Program-made: the position numbers and the translations under genes
The notes under the pieces: generated by a model
Told to the model about the DNA's origin: nothing
Databases searched by the model: none
What the model saw: only the letters and a program-made list of their open reading frames with translations
Part shown: piece after piece, positions 35,619 through 43,980 of the stretch
Numbering within the stretch: the first letter of the stretch is position 1
How the letters are laid out: every line of letters begins with the position of its first letter
DNA from: CAWKOH01 sp963851245
GTDB taxonomy: Bacteria > Actinomycetota > Acidimicrobiia > Acidimicrobiales > Palsa-688
Assembly (NCBI GenBank): GCA_963851245.1
Contig: CAWKOH010000004.1
Location: 62,001-126,000, forward strand
Direction: 5' to 3'
DNA: 64,000 bases

Positions 35619-35645
35619 TTTCCTCCGTGGACTCTGGACAACCTA

Positions 35646-35670
35646 TGAACGTTAAAATTCTTAACGTTCA
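35646..35670. promoter_or_regulatory. Palindromic MarR operator candidate next to the MFS promoter
   Basis: Perfect inverted repeat TGAACGTTAA-AATTC-TTAACGTTCA, 10-base arms with a 5-base centre, 28 bases upstream of the MFS start. Length, symmetry and place fit a MarR-dimer operator. It would control efflux, and perhaps the regulator too. Confidence 0.8.
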
Positions 35671-35718
35671 AGCTACCCGGCGTGTTCCAGAAAGTCAACA
35701 TCCGCCCGGACAGATTTT

Positions 35719-35728
35719 TCAACGTTGA
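35719..35728. promoter_or_regulatory. Second half-size MarR operator candidate
   Basis: Perfect palindrome TCAACGTTGA, sharing the CAACGTT core of the larger repeat at 35646-35670. It sits 20 bases ahead of the chosen GTG start of the MarR gene, so binding here would give negative autoregulation. It also argues against the longer start at 35682. Confidence 0.65.
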
Positions 35729-35747
35729 GAGAAGTAGGCTTGTTCCC

Positions 35748-36299
35748 GTGAAAGTCCACCCGACGCGGGATCTGGCCGAGGAGATCGCCGATTACTGGTG
35801 CCGGGAGAACCCTGACATCGACCCCGTGACCAAGATGCTGGCCATCCGGCTGCGGCGGGCGGCGCAGCACCTCGAACGGGAGCTGCGGCGCGAACTCGAC
35901 GCCTACGAGACCGACATCGCCGAGTTCGAGGTCCTGATGACGCTGCGGCGGGCCGACGGCTGCTCGAGCAGCGCCGGAGCCTTGGCCAAGGAGTGGCAGG
36001 TCACGTCCGGGGCCATAACCAACCGCATCGGCCGCCTCGAAGCACGCGGCTGGGTGCGCCGGGACTTCGACCCTGCCGACCGCCGCCAGGTGCTGGTGAC
36101 CCTTACCGACGAGGGGCTGCGACGTATCGACCACCTCCTGGCCATCAAGACCGAGACCGAGCAACGCGTCTTCGGCACCATCGACCGGGCGACGATCAAC
36201 CGGCTCTCGGCCGACCTGCGCACCCTGCTGCTGGCCCTCGAGCCGATCGAGAGCGAGGAAGGCAGCCCGGCGACGACGGCCAAGAGCGCGAAGCACTGA
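35748..36299 (+). CDS. MarR-family transcriptional regulator
   Basis: GTG 35748 gives 183 residues; the frame is open to 35682, but that extension would include the palindrome at 35719. Winged-helix core: FEVLMTLRRADGCSSSAGAL, WQVTSGAITNRIGRLEARGW as recognition helix, and RRDFDPADRRQVLVTLTDEG as the wing with the DxRRxxxxLT signature. A C-terminal dimer helix follows. Predicted repressor of the divergent DHA2 efflux pump, relieved by a phenolic or other lipophilic ligand. Confidence 0.92.
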   Translation: MKVHPTRDLAEEIADYWCRENPDIDPVTKMLAIRLRRAAQHLERELRRELDAYETDIAEFEVLMTLRRADGCSSSAGALAKEWQVTSGAITNRIGRLEARGWVRRDFDPADRRQVLVTLTDEGLRRIDHLLAIKTETEQRVFGTIDRATINRLSADLRTLLLALEPIESEEGSPATTAKSAKH

Positions 36300-36362
36300 A
36301 CGGCCAACTGTTGAAGCCGACGTTCAGAACCACACTGGTATCGCGGTCGATGACCTTGAGGA

Positions 36363-36926
36363 TCAAATAGCGTCATCCATTTCGAGATCCAGCACGGTCC
36401 GACCGCGAGGGGAAATCCTGTAACCGACCTCGAGGCTTTCGGTCAGGCCGAGAGCCTTCAGGCGCCTCACCCGCTGTTTGAAGACAAGCCGCTCCACCCC
36501 GGCTCGCCCAGCCAATTCTGTGCTCACCTTGCCAGGCGATTCCTCTATGAGCCGGAGGTATGGCACCGCCCAGTCGTTGCGCTTCAACATGTTGGCAATG
36601 GATTTCTGCTCCGGTGGAGTCAGTTCGGCGCGCTGCCGCAAGGCGACGCGAGGATCGTCGCCTATGCGATGGAAGCGGATGCGGTACAGCTGGCCGCCGC
36701 CCCGAATGTTGGCGAACAGCTCCTTTCGACTCTCGTAGCCGGCCCGCCGTGCTGATTCGTCGTCAACTTGAGCGTCGTCTATCGCCTCGACCGAGTCGAT
36801 GGCGAGCAGGCCGCCGGAGCTCACGAGGGTGCCTCCGGTCTTGACGGACGGACGCTTCCACCGCCGGTAGGCGACGGTCAGGGAGCCGTCCCGTAAACCA
36901 GCCCAGAATCGTTCCTTGAAGAGCAC
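36363..36926 (-). CDS. ASCH-domain-like protein with a C-terminal winged helix
   Basis: Start set to GTG 36926 (VLFKERFWAGLRDGS); the 36 codons above are Arg/Ser-rich and overlap the neighbouring small gene. The N-terminal 110 residues have the ASCH-type features FKERFWAGLRDGSLTVAYRR and a LYRIRFHRIGDDPR strand. The C-terminal 70 residues form a winged helix (VSTELAGRAGVERLVFKQRV and KALGLTESLEVGYRISPRG). ASCH domains bind RNA or nucleotides. The combination suggests a nucleic-acid-binding regulator, not proven. Confidence 0.7.
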   Translation of the reverse strand: MLFKERFWAGLRDGSLTVAYRRWKRPSVKTGGTLVSSGGLLAIDSVEAIDDAQVDDESARRAGYESRKELFANIRGGGQLYRIRFHRIGDDPRVALRQRAELTPPEQKSIANMLKRNDWAVPYLRLIEESPGKVSTELAGRAGVERLVFKQRVRRLKALGLTESLEVGYRISPRGRTVLDLEMDDAI

Positions 36927-37017
36927 CGTCCGAGTCTGCCAGGCCAACCGGTAACGATCAGCCTCCCGCGCTCGGTGGGCTGATCCGCCGGATGGTGTCG
37001 AGTACCGTCGCCTCTTG

Positions 37018-37236
37018 ATGGCTGAGCACACCACGAACGGGGCTCGTTGCGACGCTTGCGGGCTCGTGGGCTGGCCCCGACAGTGCCATCGTGAGGGATG
37101 CGGTGGCTTCGAGCACGTCCACCGGATCTACCTGGATCCGGCCGGATGGGACCAGCCGCCGGTCGACTGGCGATGCGACAAGTGCCTAGCGTCCGGTCAC
37201 ATCCCCGGCTCTCGCAGTAAGCCGGGCCGGAGCTAG
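37018..37236 (+). CDS. Small cysteine-rich, zinc-ribbon-like protein
   Basis: 72 residues from ATG 37018. Three CxxC-like clusters (CDACG, CHREGCGG, CDKCLASG) are spaced for one or two zinc ribbons, with EHVHRIYLDPAGWDQPPVDW between them. It is divergent from the ASCH-like gene, 91 bases away. No ribosome site is evident, and the family is not recognised; the cysteine pattern is the main support. Confidence 0.45.
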   Translation: MAEHTTNGARCDACGLVGWPRQCHREGCGGFEHVHRIYLDPAGWDQPPVDWRCDKCLASGHIPGSRSKPGRS

Positions 37237-37319
37237 TTGTGCGAAAGCCTCCTGAGTAAGGCAGCCAGGAAGCCGAACAGAGCACCCATGATCCCAATAC
37301 TATTGCGGCTGTTGTCCTA

Positions 37320-38138
37320 TCAGCCCGGTCCTTGGCGGCCCACGAGGTGGAAGGTGCGACTGAGCTGGCGGTAGGGGTCCCGCCGGCTGGCTTCGAGCTC
37401 GACTGCGGCAATTGTCGCCAGCTGCTTTGAATCGCCGGGGTCCAACTCGGCTCCGCTGAACTCCAGCCAGTCGACGAACAGCCATACCCCGTACCAACGC
37501 AGGGGCTGCACCCCGTTGCTCCGCAGGAGCTCGCTGAGCTCCTCCACCGTGTCGGCGCGAGTCAGCACTCCCAGCACCCCGACCTCGCTCCTGGCGTCAA
37601 AGGCCGCCAGAGCGTCATCCCACCGCCGCTCCAGGGCGGGGCGCACCGCCATCGCCCCGACGTTGCCAGCCATGATCGAGACGACGCCACCGGTCGCGGC
37701 GCAGCGGCAAAGCTGAGTGACCAACGGCTCGGGCTGGTCCAGGTACCCGAGGACGCCGTGACACAACACGGCGGCGAAGCGTTGACCGTTGACCGCCTCG
37801 CCGGCGTTCTCGCCATCGCCCTGCAGGAGCGTCACCCGCTTTTGGGTCTCACCCGGCAGCCGCTGGAGCCGCTGTTCAGCCTTGTCCAGCATCGCCGGCG
37901 ACGGGTCGAGCAACGTCACGTCGTAACCGGCCTGAGCCAGCGGAAACGATTGGTGTCCCGCTCCGCCGCCGACATCGAACACAGTCGCTGGCGGCGGAGG
38001 CAAATGCTCGAGCAGTTGCTGGTGCAACACGTAGGTGCGCACCAGCCCCTTCACCGAGGCGTAAGCCTCGTCGGCGAACTGGTCGGCCAATCCGGCCCAG
38101 CTGTCATCGCCCACGCCACCAACGTACCGAGGATCCAT
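37320..38138 (-). CDS. SAM-dependent methyltransferase (SmtA/CmoA-like)
   Basis: A much longer frame is open on this strand, but it is the antisense of the PHA synthase gene above 38259. The real start is ATG 38138 (MDPRYVGGVGDDSW) or the GTG at 38114. Motif I is TVFDVGGGAGHQSFPLA, motif II VTLLDPSPAMLDKAEQR, motif IV FAAVLCHGVLGYLDQPEPL. The 272 residues and the GYLDQPE segment resemble SmtA/CmoA-like methyltransferases. Substrate unknown. Confidence 0.85.
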   Translation of the reverse strand: MDPRYVGGVGDDSWAGLADQFADEAYASVKGLVRTYVLHQQLLEHLPPPPATVFDVGGGAGHQSFPLAQAGYDVTLLDPSPAMLDKAEQRLQRLPGETQKRVTLLQGDGENAGEAVNGQRFAAVLCHGVLGYLDQPEPLVTQLCRCAATGGVVSIMAGNVGAMAVRPALERRWDDALAAFDARSEVGVLGVLTRADTVEELSELLRSNGVQPLRWYGVWLFVDWLEFSGAELDPGDSKQLATIAAVELEASRRDPYRQLSRTFHLVGRQGPG

Positions 38139-38258
38139 AAGACGGACGCGTCGGTGAGGAGGCCCGCGGTCTACGGTGTGAGTCGACAACCTGCCGAAGG
38201 TGCCGACCGGCAAGATCATGTGCCGTCTGGTGGCGGCCCCTGAAGAAGCGAGCACGAA

Positions 38259-39968
38259 ATGACGCAGACCGATCAAGTAGCCGAGCCCGTCGACGAAGCC
38301 CGGGCCGACAGCGCCGGGGCCCTGGACCTGGTGTTGACGGGGGCGGCGCTCAGCCAGTTCCGCCGCTTCCGGCCCGGCTGGGAGACGGTCCGCCTGGCCG
38401 CACGGCTGGGCCGGCGCCCCCGGAGGATGGCTCTGCGGGGGACCGATCTTCTGCGCGAGTACGGCCGCATCGCCGTGGGCGCCTCGGCCGTGGCGCCGCC
38501 GAAAGGGGACCGGCGCTTCGCCGACCCGGCGTGGAGGGCCAATCCGATGCTGCACCGCGTGCTCCAGGCCTACCTGGCCACCGCCCGGGCCACCGAGACG
38601 GCCGTGAGCGACGCCCACCTCGACTACCGCGACGACCTTCGTATCCGGTTCCTTGTCGACAACCTGATCGACGCCGCGGCCCCGAGCAACAACCCTTTCC
38701 TCAGCCCGGTGGCGTGGAAGTCCGCCATCGACACCGGCGGAGCCAGCGTCCTGCGCGGCGCGGCCCATCTGGCGAGGGACATGGCTGTCGCACCCCGTAT
38801 ACCCACCATGGTCGAGCCGTCGGCCTACGAAGTGGGCCGGGACCTGGCCTTGACACCCGGGGCCGTGATCCACCGCTCGGCCATGTTCGAGTTGATCCAG
38901 TACACACCCCAGACGGAGCAAGTCCGGACCGTGCCTCTGCTGATCGTTCCGCCCGTGATCAACAAGTACTACGCCATCGACCTGGCGCCCGGCCGCAGCC
39001 TCATCGAGTACCTGGTCTCGCAAGGCCAGCAAGTCTTCGTCATCTCGTGGCGCAACCCCGACGCCCGCCACCGGTCCTGGGGCGTCGATACCTACGGCCA
39101 GGCCATCCTCGACGCCCTCGATGCGGTGCTCGCGGTCGCAGGTGTAGAGCAGGCGCATGTCCTCGCGCTCTGCTCGGGTGGGATCATCGCCTCGATGCTC
39201 GCCGCCTACCTGGTCGAGACGGCCCGGATCGACAAGGTGGCGTCCCTGGGCCTGGCGGTCACAGTCCTGGACCAGTCCCGGGCCGGGACGGCCAGCGCCC
39301 TGATCGACAAGCGGGTCGCCCGGATGGCCGTCGCTTCGTCGGCGCGCCGGGGGTATCTCGACGGCCGGTCGCTCGCCGAGGTGTTCGCCTGGCTGCGACC
39401 CAACGATCTCGTCTGGAACTACTGGGTCAACAACTACCTCCAGGGCAAGCAACCTCCACCGTTCGACGTCCTCTACTGGAATGCCGACACCACCCGCATG
39501 GCCGCTCGCTTGCACCGTGACTTCATCGACCTGGCCATGCGCAACGCTCTGGTCGAGCCCGGGGCGGCCACGATGCTGGGGCAGCCCGTCGACCTGTCCA
39601 GGGTCGAGGTCGACTCTTACATAGTCGCCGGCGTGGCCGATCACCTTTGCCCGTGGCAGTCCTGTTATGAGAGCACCCAGCTGCTCGGGGGCAAATCCCG
39701 CTTCGTGCTGTCCACCTCGGGCCACATTGCGGCTCTGGTCAATCCACCCGGCAATCCGAAGGCGACCTTCCAAACCTCCGACGACAACGTCCCCGATGCG
39801 GACCAGTGGCTGAAGGCGGCTCGCTCCGAGACGGGCAGCTGGTGGCCCGACTATGCCGGCTGGCTGGGGGAGCGTTCAGGCAGGGAAAAGGTGGCGCCCG
39901 CCGCGCTCGGCATGTCCAGCTTCCCCCCTCTCGTGGCCGCGCCGGGAACCTATGTGTTCGACCGTTGA
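38259..39968 (+). CDS. phaC: Polyhydroxyalkanoate synthase
   Basis: 569 residues from ATG 38259. The N-terminal domain ends near 150 (NPFLSPVAWK). The catalytic domain has LLIVPPVINKYYAIDLAPGR, FVISWRNPDARHRSW, the nucleophile Cys305 in VLALCSGGII, YIVAGVADHLCPW with the Asp, and STSGHIAALVNPP with the His. These are the class I/III PhaC hallmarks. The lipase-like box usually reads GxCxGG; here the first Gly is Ala. It polymerises 3-hydroxyacyl-CoA into storage granules. Stop overlaps the next gene by 17 bases, so synthase and hydrolase are translated together. Confidence 0.93.
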   Translation: MTQTDQVAEPVDEARADSAGALDLVLTGAALSQFRRFRPGWETVRLAARLGRRPRRMALRGTDLLREYGRIAVGASAVAPPKGDRRFADPAWRANPMLHRVLQAYLATARATETAVSDAHLDYRDDLRIRFLVDNLIDAAAPSNNPFLSPVAWKSAIDTGGASVLRGAAHLARDMAVAPRIPTMVEPSAYEVGRDLALTPGAVIHRSAMFELIQYTPQTEQVRTVPLLIVPPVINKYYAIDLAPGRSLIEYLVSQGQQVFVISWRNPDARHRSWGVDTYGQAILDALDAVLAVAGVEQAHVLALCSGGIIASMLAAYLVETARIDKVASLGLAVTVLDQSRAGTASALIDKRVARMAVASSARRGYLDGRSLAEVFAWLRPNDLVWNYWVNNYLQGKQPPPFDVLYWNADTTRMAARLHRDFIDLAMRNALVEPGAATMLGQPVDLSRVEVDSYIVAGVADHLCPWQSCYESTQLLGGKSRFVLSTSGHIAALVNPPGNPKATFQTSDDNVPDADQWLKAARSETGSWWPDYAGWLGERSGREKVAPAALGMSSFPPLVAAPGTYVFDR

Positions 39969-40773
39969 GGCCACCCGGGTCGTCAATGTCCACGGCCGGG
40001 ATCTGCGCGTAAGGATCCGGCCCGGCGCCGGCGGGGGGGCGCCCTTGGTTCTGTGCTGCGGCATCGGCGTCGGCTTCGACGTGCTCCAGCCTTTCGTGGA
40101 CGCTCTCGACCCGGCGCTCGAGGTGGTGCGCTTCGACGTGCCCGGAGTGGGGGGGTCGCCGGCGGCATCGGTCCCGTACGGTTTCGCCGGCAACGCCTGT
40201 CTGGCCGTGAAGATGCTCCGGTCCATGGGGTACTCCCATGCCGATGTGCTCGGGCTGTCCTGGGGTGGGGGGCTGGCCCAGCAGATGGCCTTCCAATATC
40301 CCCGCTTCGTCCGCCGCCTGGTGCTGGTCAGCACCGGTACCGGCTCGGTCATGGTCCCCGGACGGTTGGGAGTGCTGGCCAAGATGGCCACGCCCCGCCG
40401 TTTCAACGACCCGCTCTACGCCGCCTCGATCATCGGCGACATATACGGAGGCAGCGCCCGAACCCATCCCGATCGGGTCTTGCGGCTCCTGGGCGACGAC
40501 ATGCGCCCGGCATCCCGGATCGGCTACGTGCACCAGTTGCTCGCCGGCGTGGGCTGGACCAGCCTGCCCTGGCTGCCCTTCATCCGCCAGGAGACCTTGA
40601 TCGTCGCCGGCGACGACGACCCGATCGTGCCGGCGATAAATGCCCGGATCATGCGCCGGCTGCTGCCGCACGCGGCCCTCCACATCTACCGCGGTGGGCA
40701 CGTGGCGCTGGTGACCGACACGGAACAGATCGCGCCGGTCGTGGCCGAGTTCCTCCGGAGAGGTCCCCGCTAG
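39952..40773 (+). CDS. phaZ: Alpha/beta hydrolase, PHA depolymerase-like
   Basis: ATG 39952 within the phaC 3' end; the frame is open further up but antisense-like. 273 residues: VLCCGIGVGFDVLQP, FDVPGVGGSPAA, the nucleophile elbow LGLSWGGGLAQQMAFQYPRF, IVAGDDDPIVP for the Asp and RGGHVALVTD for the His. The CCGIG oxyanion region, GLSWGG box and AQQMAFQYP segment match intracellular medium-chain PHA depolymerases. Overlap with phaC supports this assignment; another lipase-like specificity is possible. Confidence 0.85.
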   Translation: MCSTVEATRVVNVHGRDLRVRIRPGAGGGAPLVLCCGIGVGFDVLQPFVDALDPALEVVRFDVPGVGGSPAASVPYGFAGNACLAVKMLRSMGYSHADVLGLSWGGGLAQQMAFQYPRFVRRLVLVSTGTGSVMVPGRLGVLAKMATPRRFNDPLYAASIIGDIYGGSARTHPDRVLRLLGDDMRPASRIGYVHQLLAGVGWTSLPWLPFIRQETLIVAGDDDPIVPAINARIMRRLLPHAALHIYRGGHVALVTDTEQIAPVVAEFLRRGPR

Positions 40774-40788
40774 CTGTTCGGTAGCTCC

Positions 40789-41928
40789 TTAGCGGACCAG
40801 GCGGAAGAAGGACTGGACCTGCTCGACGAATATCTCGGGCTGCTCGAACGCCGCGAAATGGCCGCCCCGGGCCGGCTCGTCCCACCAGCGGATGTCGGTG
40901 AAGTCCTTCTCGGTCCACCTCCGCGACGGCCGGATTATCTCTTTGGGAAAGATGGAGCAGCCCGAGGGCACCGTCACCTTTTGGCGCGGGCGCGACGTGT
41001 CGCTCTCCCAGTAGAGGCGAGCCGAAGACGCCCCCGTGGCGGGCAGCCAGTGAAGCATGACGTTGTCGAGGATCTCGTCGCGGGCGAGCACGTTGAGAGG
41101 GTCGCCGTCGCTGTCGGTCCAGGACCAGAACTTCTCGACGATCCACCCGCACTGCCCGGCCGGCGAATCGACCAGGCCGTAGCCGAGCGTCTGCGGCCGG
41201 GTGGACTGCTGCTTCCTGTAGCCGGAGTCATGATCGGCGTAGTGCTGCATGCTGGCCTGGAAGCCGCGCTCCTTGTCGGTGAGCTCTTCCGGGGCCGACG
41301 TGTCCGGCACCACCACGACCATGTTGAGGTGGATGCCGGCGATGTGGTCGGGATGGCGGCTGGCGAGGTTGCGGGTCACGCCCGCCCCCCAGTCACCGCC
41401 CTGAGCGCCGTAACGCCGGTAACCGAGCCGTTCCATCAGGGCCGCCCAGGCGTCCGCGATCCGCTCCACCCCCCAGCCGGGCCGGCTCGGTTTGTCGCTG
41501 AATCCGTATCCGGGAAGGGAAGGGCACACGACGTGAAAGGCGTCGTCCGCGTTGCCGCCGTACTTCACCGGATCGCTCAAAGGCCCGATGACCTTGTGGA
41601 ACTCCACGATCGAGCCGGGCCATCCGTGGGTGATGACCAACGGCAGCGCATCCTCGACGGGCGAGCGGGCATGGACGAAATGGATGCCCAGTCCGTCGAT
41701 CTCGGTGCGGAACTGCGGAAACGTGTTGAGGTAGGCCTCCTGTCTGCGCCAGTCGTACTCCGCCGCCCAGTACCGGCACAGATCCTGCAGGTAGGACAAC
41801 GGTACCCCCTGCGACCAGTCTTCGACCGTTTCCCGCTCCGGCCATCGGGTCCGGTCCAGCCTGTCCTGCAAGTCGCGGAGAGCGGCATCAGGGATGTCGA
41901 TCTGGAAAGGCTCGATCTTGGGAGTCAC
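40789..41928 (-). CDS. Epoxide hydrolase (EphB/EHN type)
   Basis: GTG 41928 (VTPKIEPFQIDIPDAAL); an in-frame GTG at 41943 is an alternative and the longer open frame is shadow. The N-terminal EHN domain includes LQDRLDRTRWPERETVEDW and the YWAAEYDWRRQEAYLN helix. The hydrolase core has PLVITHGWPGSIVEFHKVIG with HGWPG, AQGGDWGAGVTRNLA with the nucleophile Asp in GGDWG, and the histidine in ARGGHFAAFEQPE. 379 residues, normal for the family. Hydrolyses epoxides to diols, fitting lipid or xenobiotic detoxification. Confidence 0.92.
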   Translation of the reverse strand: MTPKIEPFQIDIPDAALRDLQDRLDRTRWPERETVEDWSQGVPLSYLQDLCRYWAAEYDWRRQEAYLNTFPQFRTEIDGLGIHFVHARSPVEDALPLVITHGWPGSIVEFHKVIGPLSDPVKYGGNADDAFHVVCPSLPGYGFSDKPSRPGWGVERIADAWAALMERLGYRRYGAQGGDWGAGVTRNLASRHPDHIAGIHLNMVVVVPDTSAPEELTDKERGFQASMQHYADHDSGYRKQQSTRPQTLGYGLVDSPAGQCGWIVEKFWSWTDSDGDPLNVLARDEILDNVMLHWLPATGASSARLYWESDTSRPRQKVTVPSGCSIFPKEIIRPSRRWTEKDFTDIRWWDEPARGGHFAAFEQPEIFVEQVQSFFRLVR

Positions 41929-42152
41929 GATTCGACCGTACACCGACACTGCGTGTGAAGAAATCGACGCGAAGCGCAAATTTCTTCGCACGGACTCAGG
42001 AAACGCGCACGGACGGGCCGTCGGGCATCGCGTGAACCGGGCAACGCCGGCTCCAACCTTGTGCCTAAGTTGTGTCAGGCCATAATCACCACGGAGGCAT
42101 CGTGGCCCTCTACTAGCGAAGGCGGGCCCCGCCGGCGCCGTGCACCAGGTGA

Positions 42153-42995
42153 TCAGGTCAGGGCCAAGAGGAAGTCCTCCCCGCTGGATGACCGGAGCCC
42201 CTGGATCCTTCCTTCGAAGTACCGGTCCGCCACCTCCTTGGCCGGCACGTGCGTCGCCTCTCGAAAGCCGGCTTGGTGGGCGAGAGCAAGTATCTCGTCG
42301 GGGCGGTAGAAGCTGAGCCAGGGCGTGCCGGAACGCTGGGCGCCCTCCGCGGCCATCTGGACGCCGGCACGGTCGTCGTCTTCGAGCATGTCGAAGGGGA
42401 CCATGAACGTCATCGCCAGCGTCGAACCGGCGGCCAGCCCGGCGATGTGCCGCAAGATCTCGGTGATCGCGTCCTTGGTCAGGTACATCGACACGCCCGT
42501 GCAGGCCACGACCGCCGGATGTTCGGGGTCGAAGCCCGCGCCGATCAGTTCGTCCCACCAGGACGCGCCGCGCTCGAAGTCGACGGGGACGAAGCGGAGC
42601 CACCCGGGGATGCCGTAGCCGAGGGTCATCAGGCGCTCGCGCTTCCACGACTGGGGGCCGGGCTGGTCGATCTCGAACACGCCCAGCTGTGCGGCCAGGT
42701 CGAGACGGCGCTGGGCGAACGTGTCGAGACCGGCGCCTAGCAGCACGTACTGGGCCACCCCCTTCGCGGCCTGCTCGGCCACGAGGTCCTCGACGAAGCG
42801 GGCTCTGGCGACGATCGCCACCCGGAAGGGGCGCGTCCCTTCGGGATGCATATCTGGACGCGACCGCCAGCCCTCATCCGGCGCGACCAGTTCGAGGCCG
42901 ACCCCGTCCTCAAGCACGTGCGGCGGGGGATCGACCTCGAGATGCAGCGCCCGCCAGAGGGCGACGCGGACCGCGGTGCTCTCGGGCTCAGCCAC
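42153..42995 (-). CDS. TIGR00027-type SAM-dependent methyltransferase
   Basis: GTG 42995, overlapping the end of the VOC gene by eight bases; the longer frame upstream is shadow of that gene. 280 residues: RPFRVAIVARARFVEDLVAE and YVLLGAGLDTFAQRRLDLA (motif I with GAGLDTF), VFEIDQPGPQSWKRERL, then VACTGVSMYLTKDAI. This is the leucine-carboxyl-methyltransferase-like family expanded in actinobacteria and mycobacteria. Third gene of an RHH-VOC-methyltransferase operon. The substrate is unknown; polyketide or lipid carboxyls have been proposed for relatives. Confidence 0.87.
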   Translation of the reverse strand: MAEPESTAVRVALWRALHLEVDPPPHVLEDGVGLELVAPDEGWRSRPDMHPEGTRPFRVAIVARARFVEDLVAEQAAKGVAQYVLLGAGLDTFAQRRLDLAAQLGVFEIDQPGPQSWKRERLMTLGYGIPGWLRFVPVDFERGASWWDELIGAGFDPEHPAVVACTGVSMYLTKDAITEILRHIAGLAAGSTLAMTFMVPFDMLEDDDRAGVQMAAEGAQRSGTPWLSFYRPDEILALAHQAGFREATHVPAKEVADRYFEGRIQGLRSSSGEDFLLALT

Positions 42996-43332
42996 GCCCC
43001 GGGGCCTGCAGGCTCCACAGCCGCCCGTCGGGGTCGCGCACGACCATCTCCTTTGTGCCCCAGTGAGTGTCATCGAACGGCGACACGACCTCGACGACCG
43101 GATCGGCACGGAACTCCTCGGCGTCGGCCACCTTGAAGACGACCCGCACATCCGGGTCGCGCTCCTCGGGGACCTCGGCGATGAAGATATAGGGGCCGTC
43201 GCCGTTGCGTAGCTGGCCGGAGGCGTGATCGGTCTCGAACTCGAGCTGATAGCCCAGCGCCTGGAAGAACTTCGCCGCCTTCCCCCAGTTGTGGGTCTCC
43301 AGGAACAGGGCCTCGATGCCGTCGGTGCTCAT
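42988..43332 (-). CDS. VOC-family protein
   Basis: 114 residues from ATG 43332, two bases after the RHH stop. GIEALFLETHNWGKAAKFFQ and FDDTHWGTKEMVVRDPDGRL are the two halves of a VOC domain; GYQLEFETDHASGQL is in the middle. Histidine and glutamate at canonical places suggest metal binding. Operon context gives an RHH regulator ahead and a methyltransferase behind. Confidence 0.88.
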   Translation of the reverse strand: MSTDGIEALFLETHNWGKAAKFFQALGYQLEFETDHASGQLRNGDGPYIFIAEVPEERDPDVRVVFKVADAEEFRADPVVEVVSPFDDTHWGTKEMVVRDPDGRLWSLQAPGRG

Positions 43333-43334
43333 GC

Positions 43335-43523
43335 TCAGGTCTCCTTTGTCGACGGTGGGCGTGGTTGCTCGTGGGTGTCGTCCAGGAAGGCGCGAAGCGC
43401 CTCCGTCACGAGGGCCGACAGGGAGCTCTCGTGCTCGACGGCGTGGAGCTTGACTCGCTTGATCAGCGAGACCGGGAGGTAGACGTTGAACTGCTTGACC
43501 TCCTCGTCACCCACGGTCAACAC
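43335..43523 (-). CDS. Ribbon-helix-helix (CopG/Arc-like) regulator
   Basis: 62 residues from GTG 43523, with an internal alternative at 43514. The strand VKQFNVYLPVSLIKRV is followed by the two helices EHESSLSALVTEALRAFLDD, the classic RHH layout; a basic/proline tail closes it. Antitoxin-like in size, but the partner gene downstream is a VOC protein, not a toxin. An inverted repeat starts directly upstream, as expected for autoregulation. Confidence 0.82.
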   Translation of the reverse strand: MLTVGDEEVKQFNVYLPVSLIKRVKLHAVEHESSLSALVTEALRAFLDDTHEQPRPPSTKET

Positions 43524-43545
43524 ACTAGCATACTAGCAAGCTAGT
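43524..43545. promoter_or_regulatory. Palindromic operator candidate of the RHH operon
   Basis: ACTAGCATACTAGCAAGCTAGT holds the perfect palindrome ACTAGC-AA-GCTAGT (43532-43545), and the unit ACTAGC occurs a second time 8 bases to the left in direct orientation. Tandem half-sites of this sort are bound by RHH dimers. It abuts the RHH start codon. Confidence 0.72.
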
Positions 43546-43607
43546 AGAACCGGCGGGCGCCTCCCGGACCACAGTCTTCGCTCTCCCTCGGGCTGGGTTA
43601 TACGGGC

Positions 43608-43901
43608 GTGGGCAGCTTTTCTGGAAATGGGGAGGTTGATAAGCATGGGGCCGACAATTCCGAACGTCCGGGTCTGACTGTCATCGCCGGCGACGCCCCC
43701 CTGCAGCGCTACGCCGCGAAGCGGGATTTCCGCCACACGGCCGAGCCGCCCGCCCGCCGCACCAAACAGAAGCGGGCCGAACCGCCGCGTTTCGTGGTGC
43801 AGAAGCAAAGCGCCATGGCCGCAGGCTGGGCAACCCCGCGCCGGGGGGTCCTGCTATCAAGGTCCCTGCTCGCGGCGGGCTCAGATGAACGGCAGTCCTG
43901 A
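43608..43901 (+). pseudogene. Fragment of a LigD-type 3'-phosphoesterase domain
   Basis: The frame reads LQRYAAKRDFRHTAEPP, then EPPRFVVQKQSA, matching the start of the LigD PE domain (YxxKRDFxxTxEP ... RFVVQxHxARxLHYD). After QKQSA the conserved LHYDxRLE region is missing and the rest (AAGWATPRRGVLLSRS) is unrelated. Only some 60 residues of a 150-300-residue protein survive. Best seen as a truncated remnant of an NHEJ gene. A GTG at 43608 opens the frame but no ribosome site is clear. Confidence 0.6.
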
Positions 43902-43980
43902 TTCGGCGCGGCCTGGATAGCCAGAGCAGCTAGTAAGTTGTGGAAGGCGTTTACAGGCTTTCCACGGAGCGGGTCCTGAC

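Noticed and set aside
38139..39773. Very long minus-strand frame running through the PHA synthase gene
   Set aside because: Antisense shadow of phaC; only the portion below 38138 has methyltransferase motifs.
43335..43523. Toxin-antitoxin module
   Set aside because: The RHH protein has no toxin partner; the downstream genes are VOC and methyltransferase.
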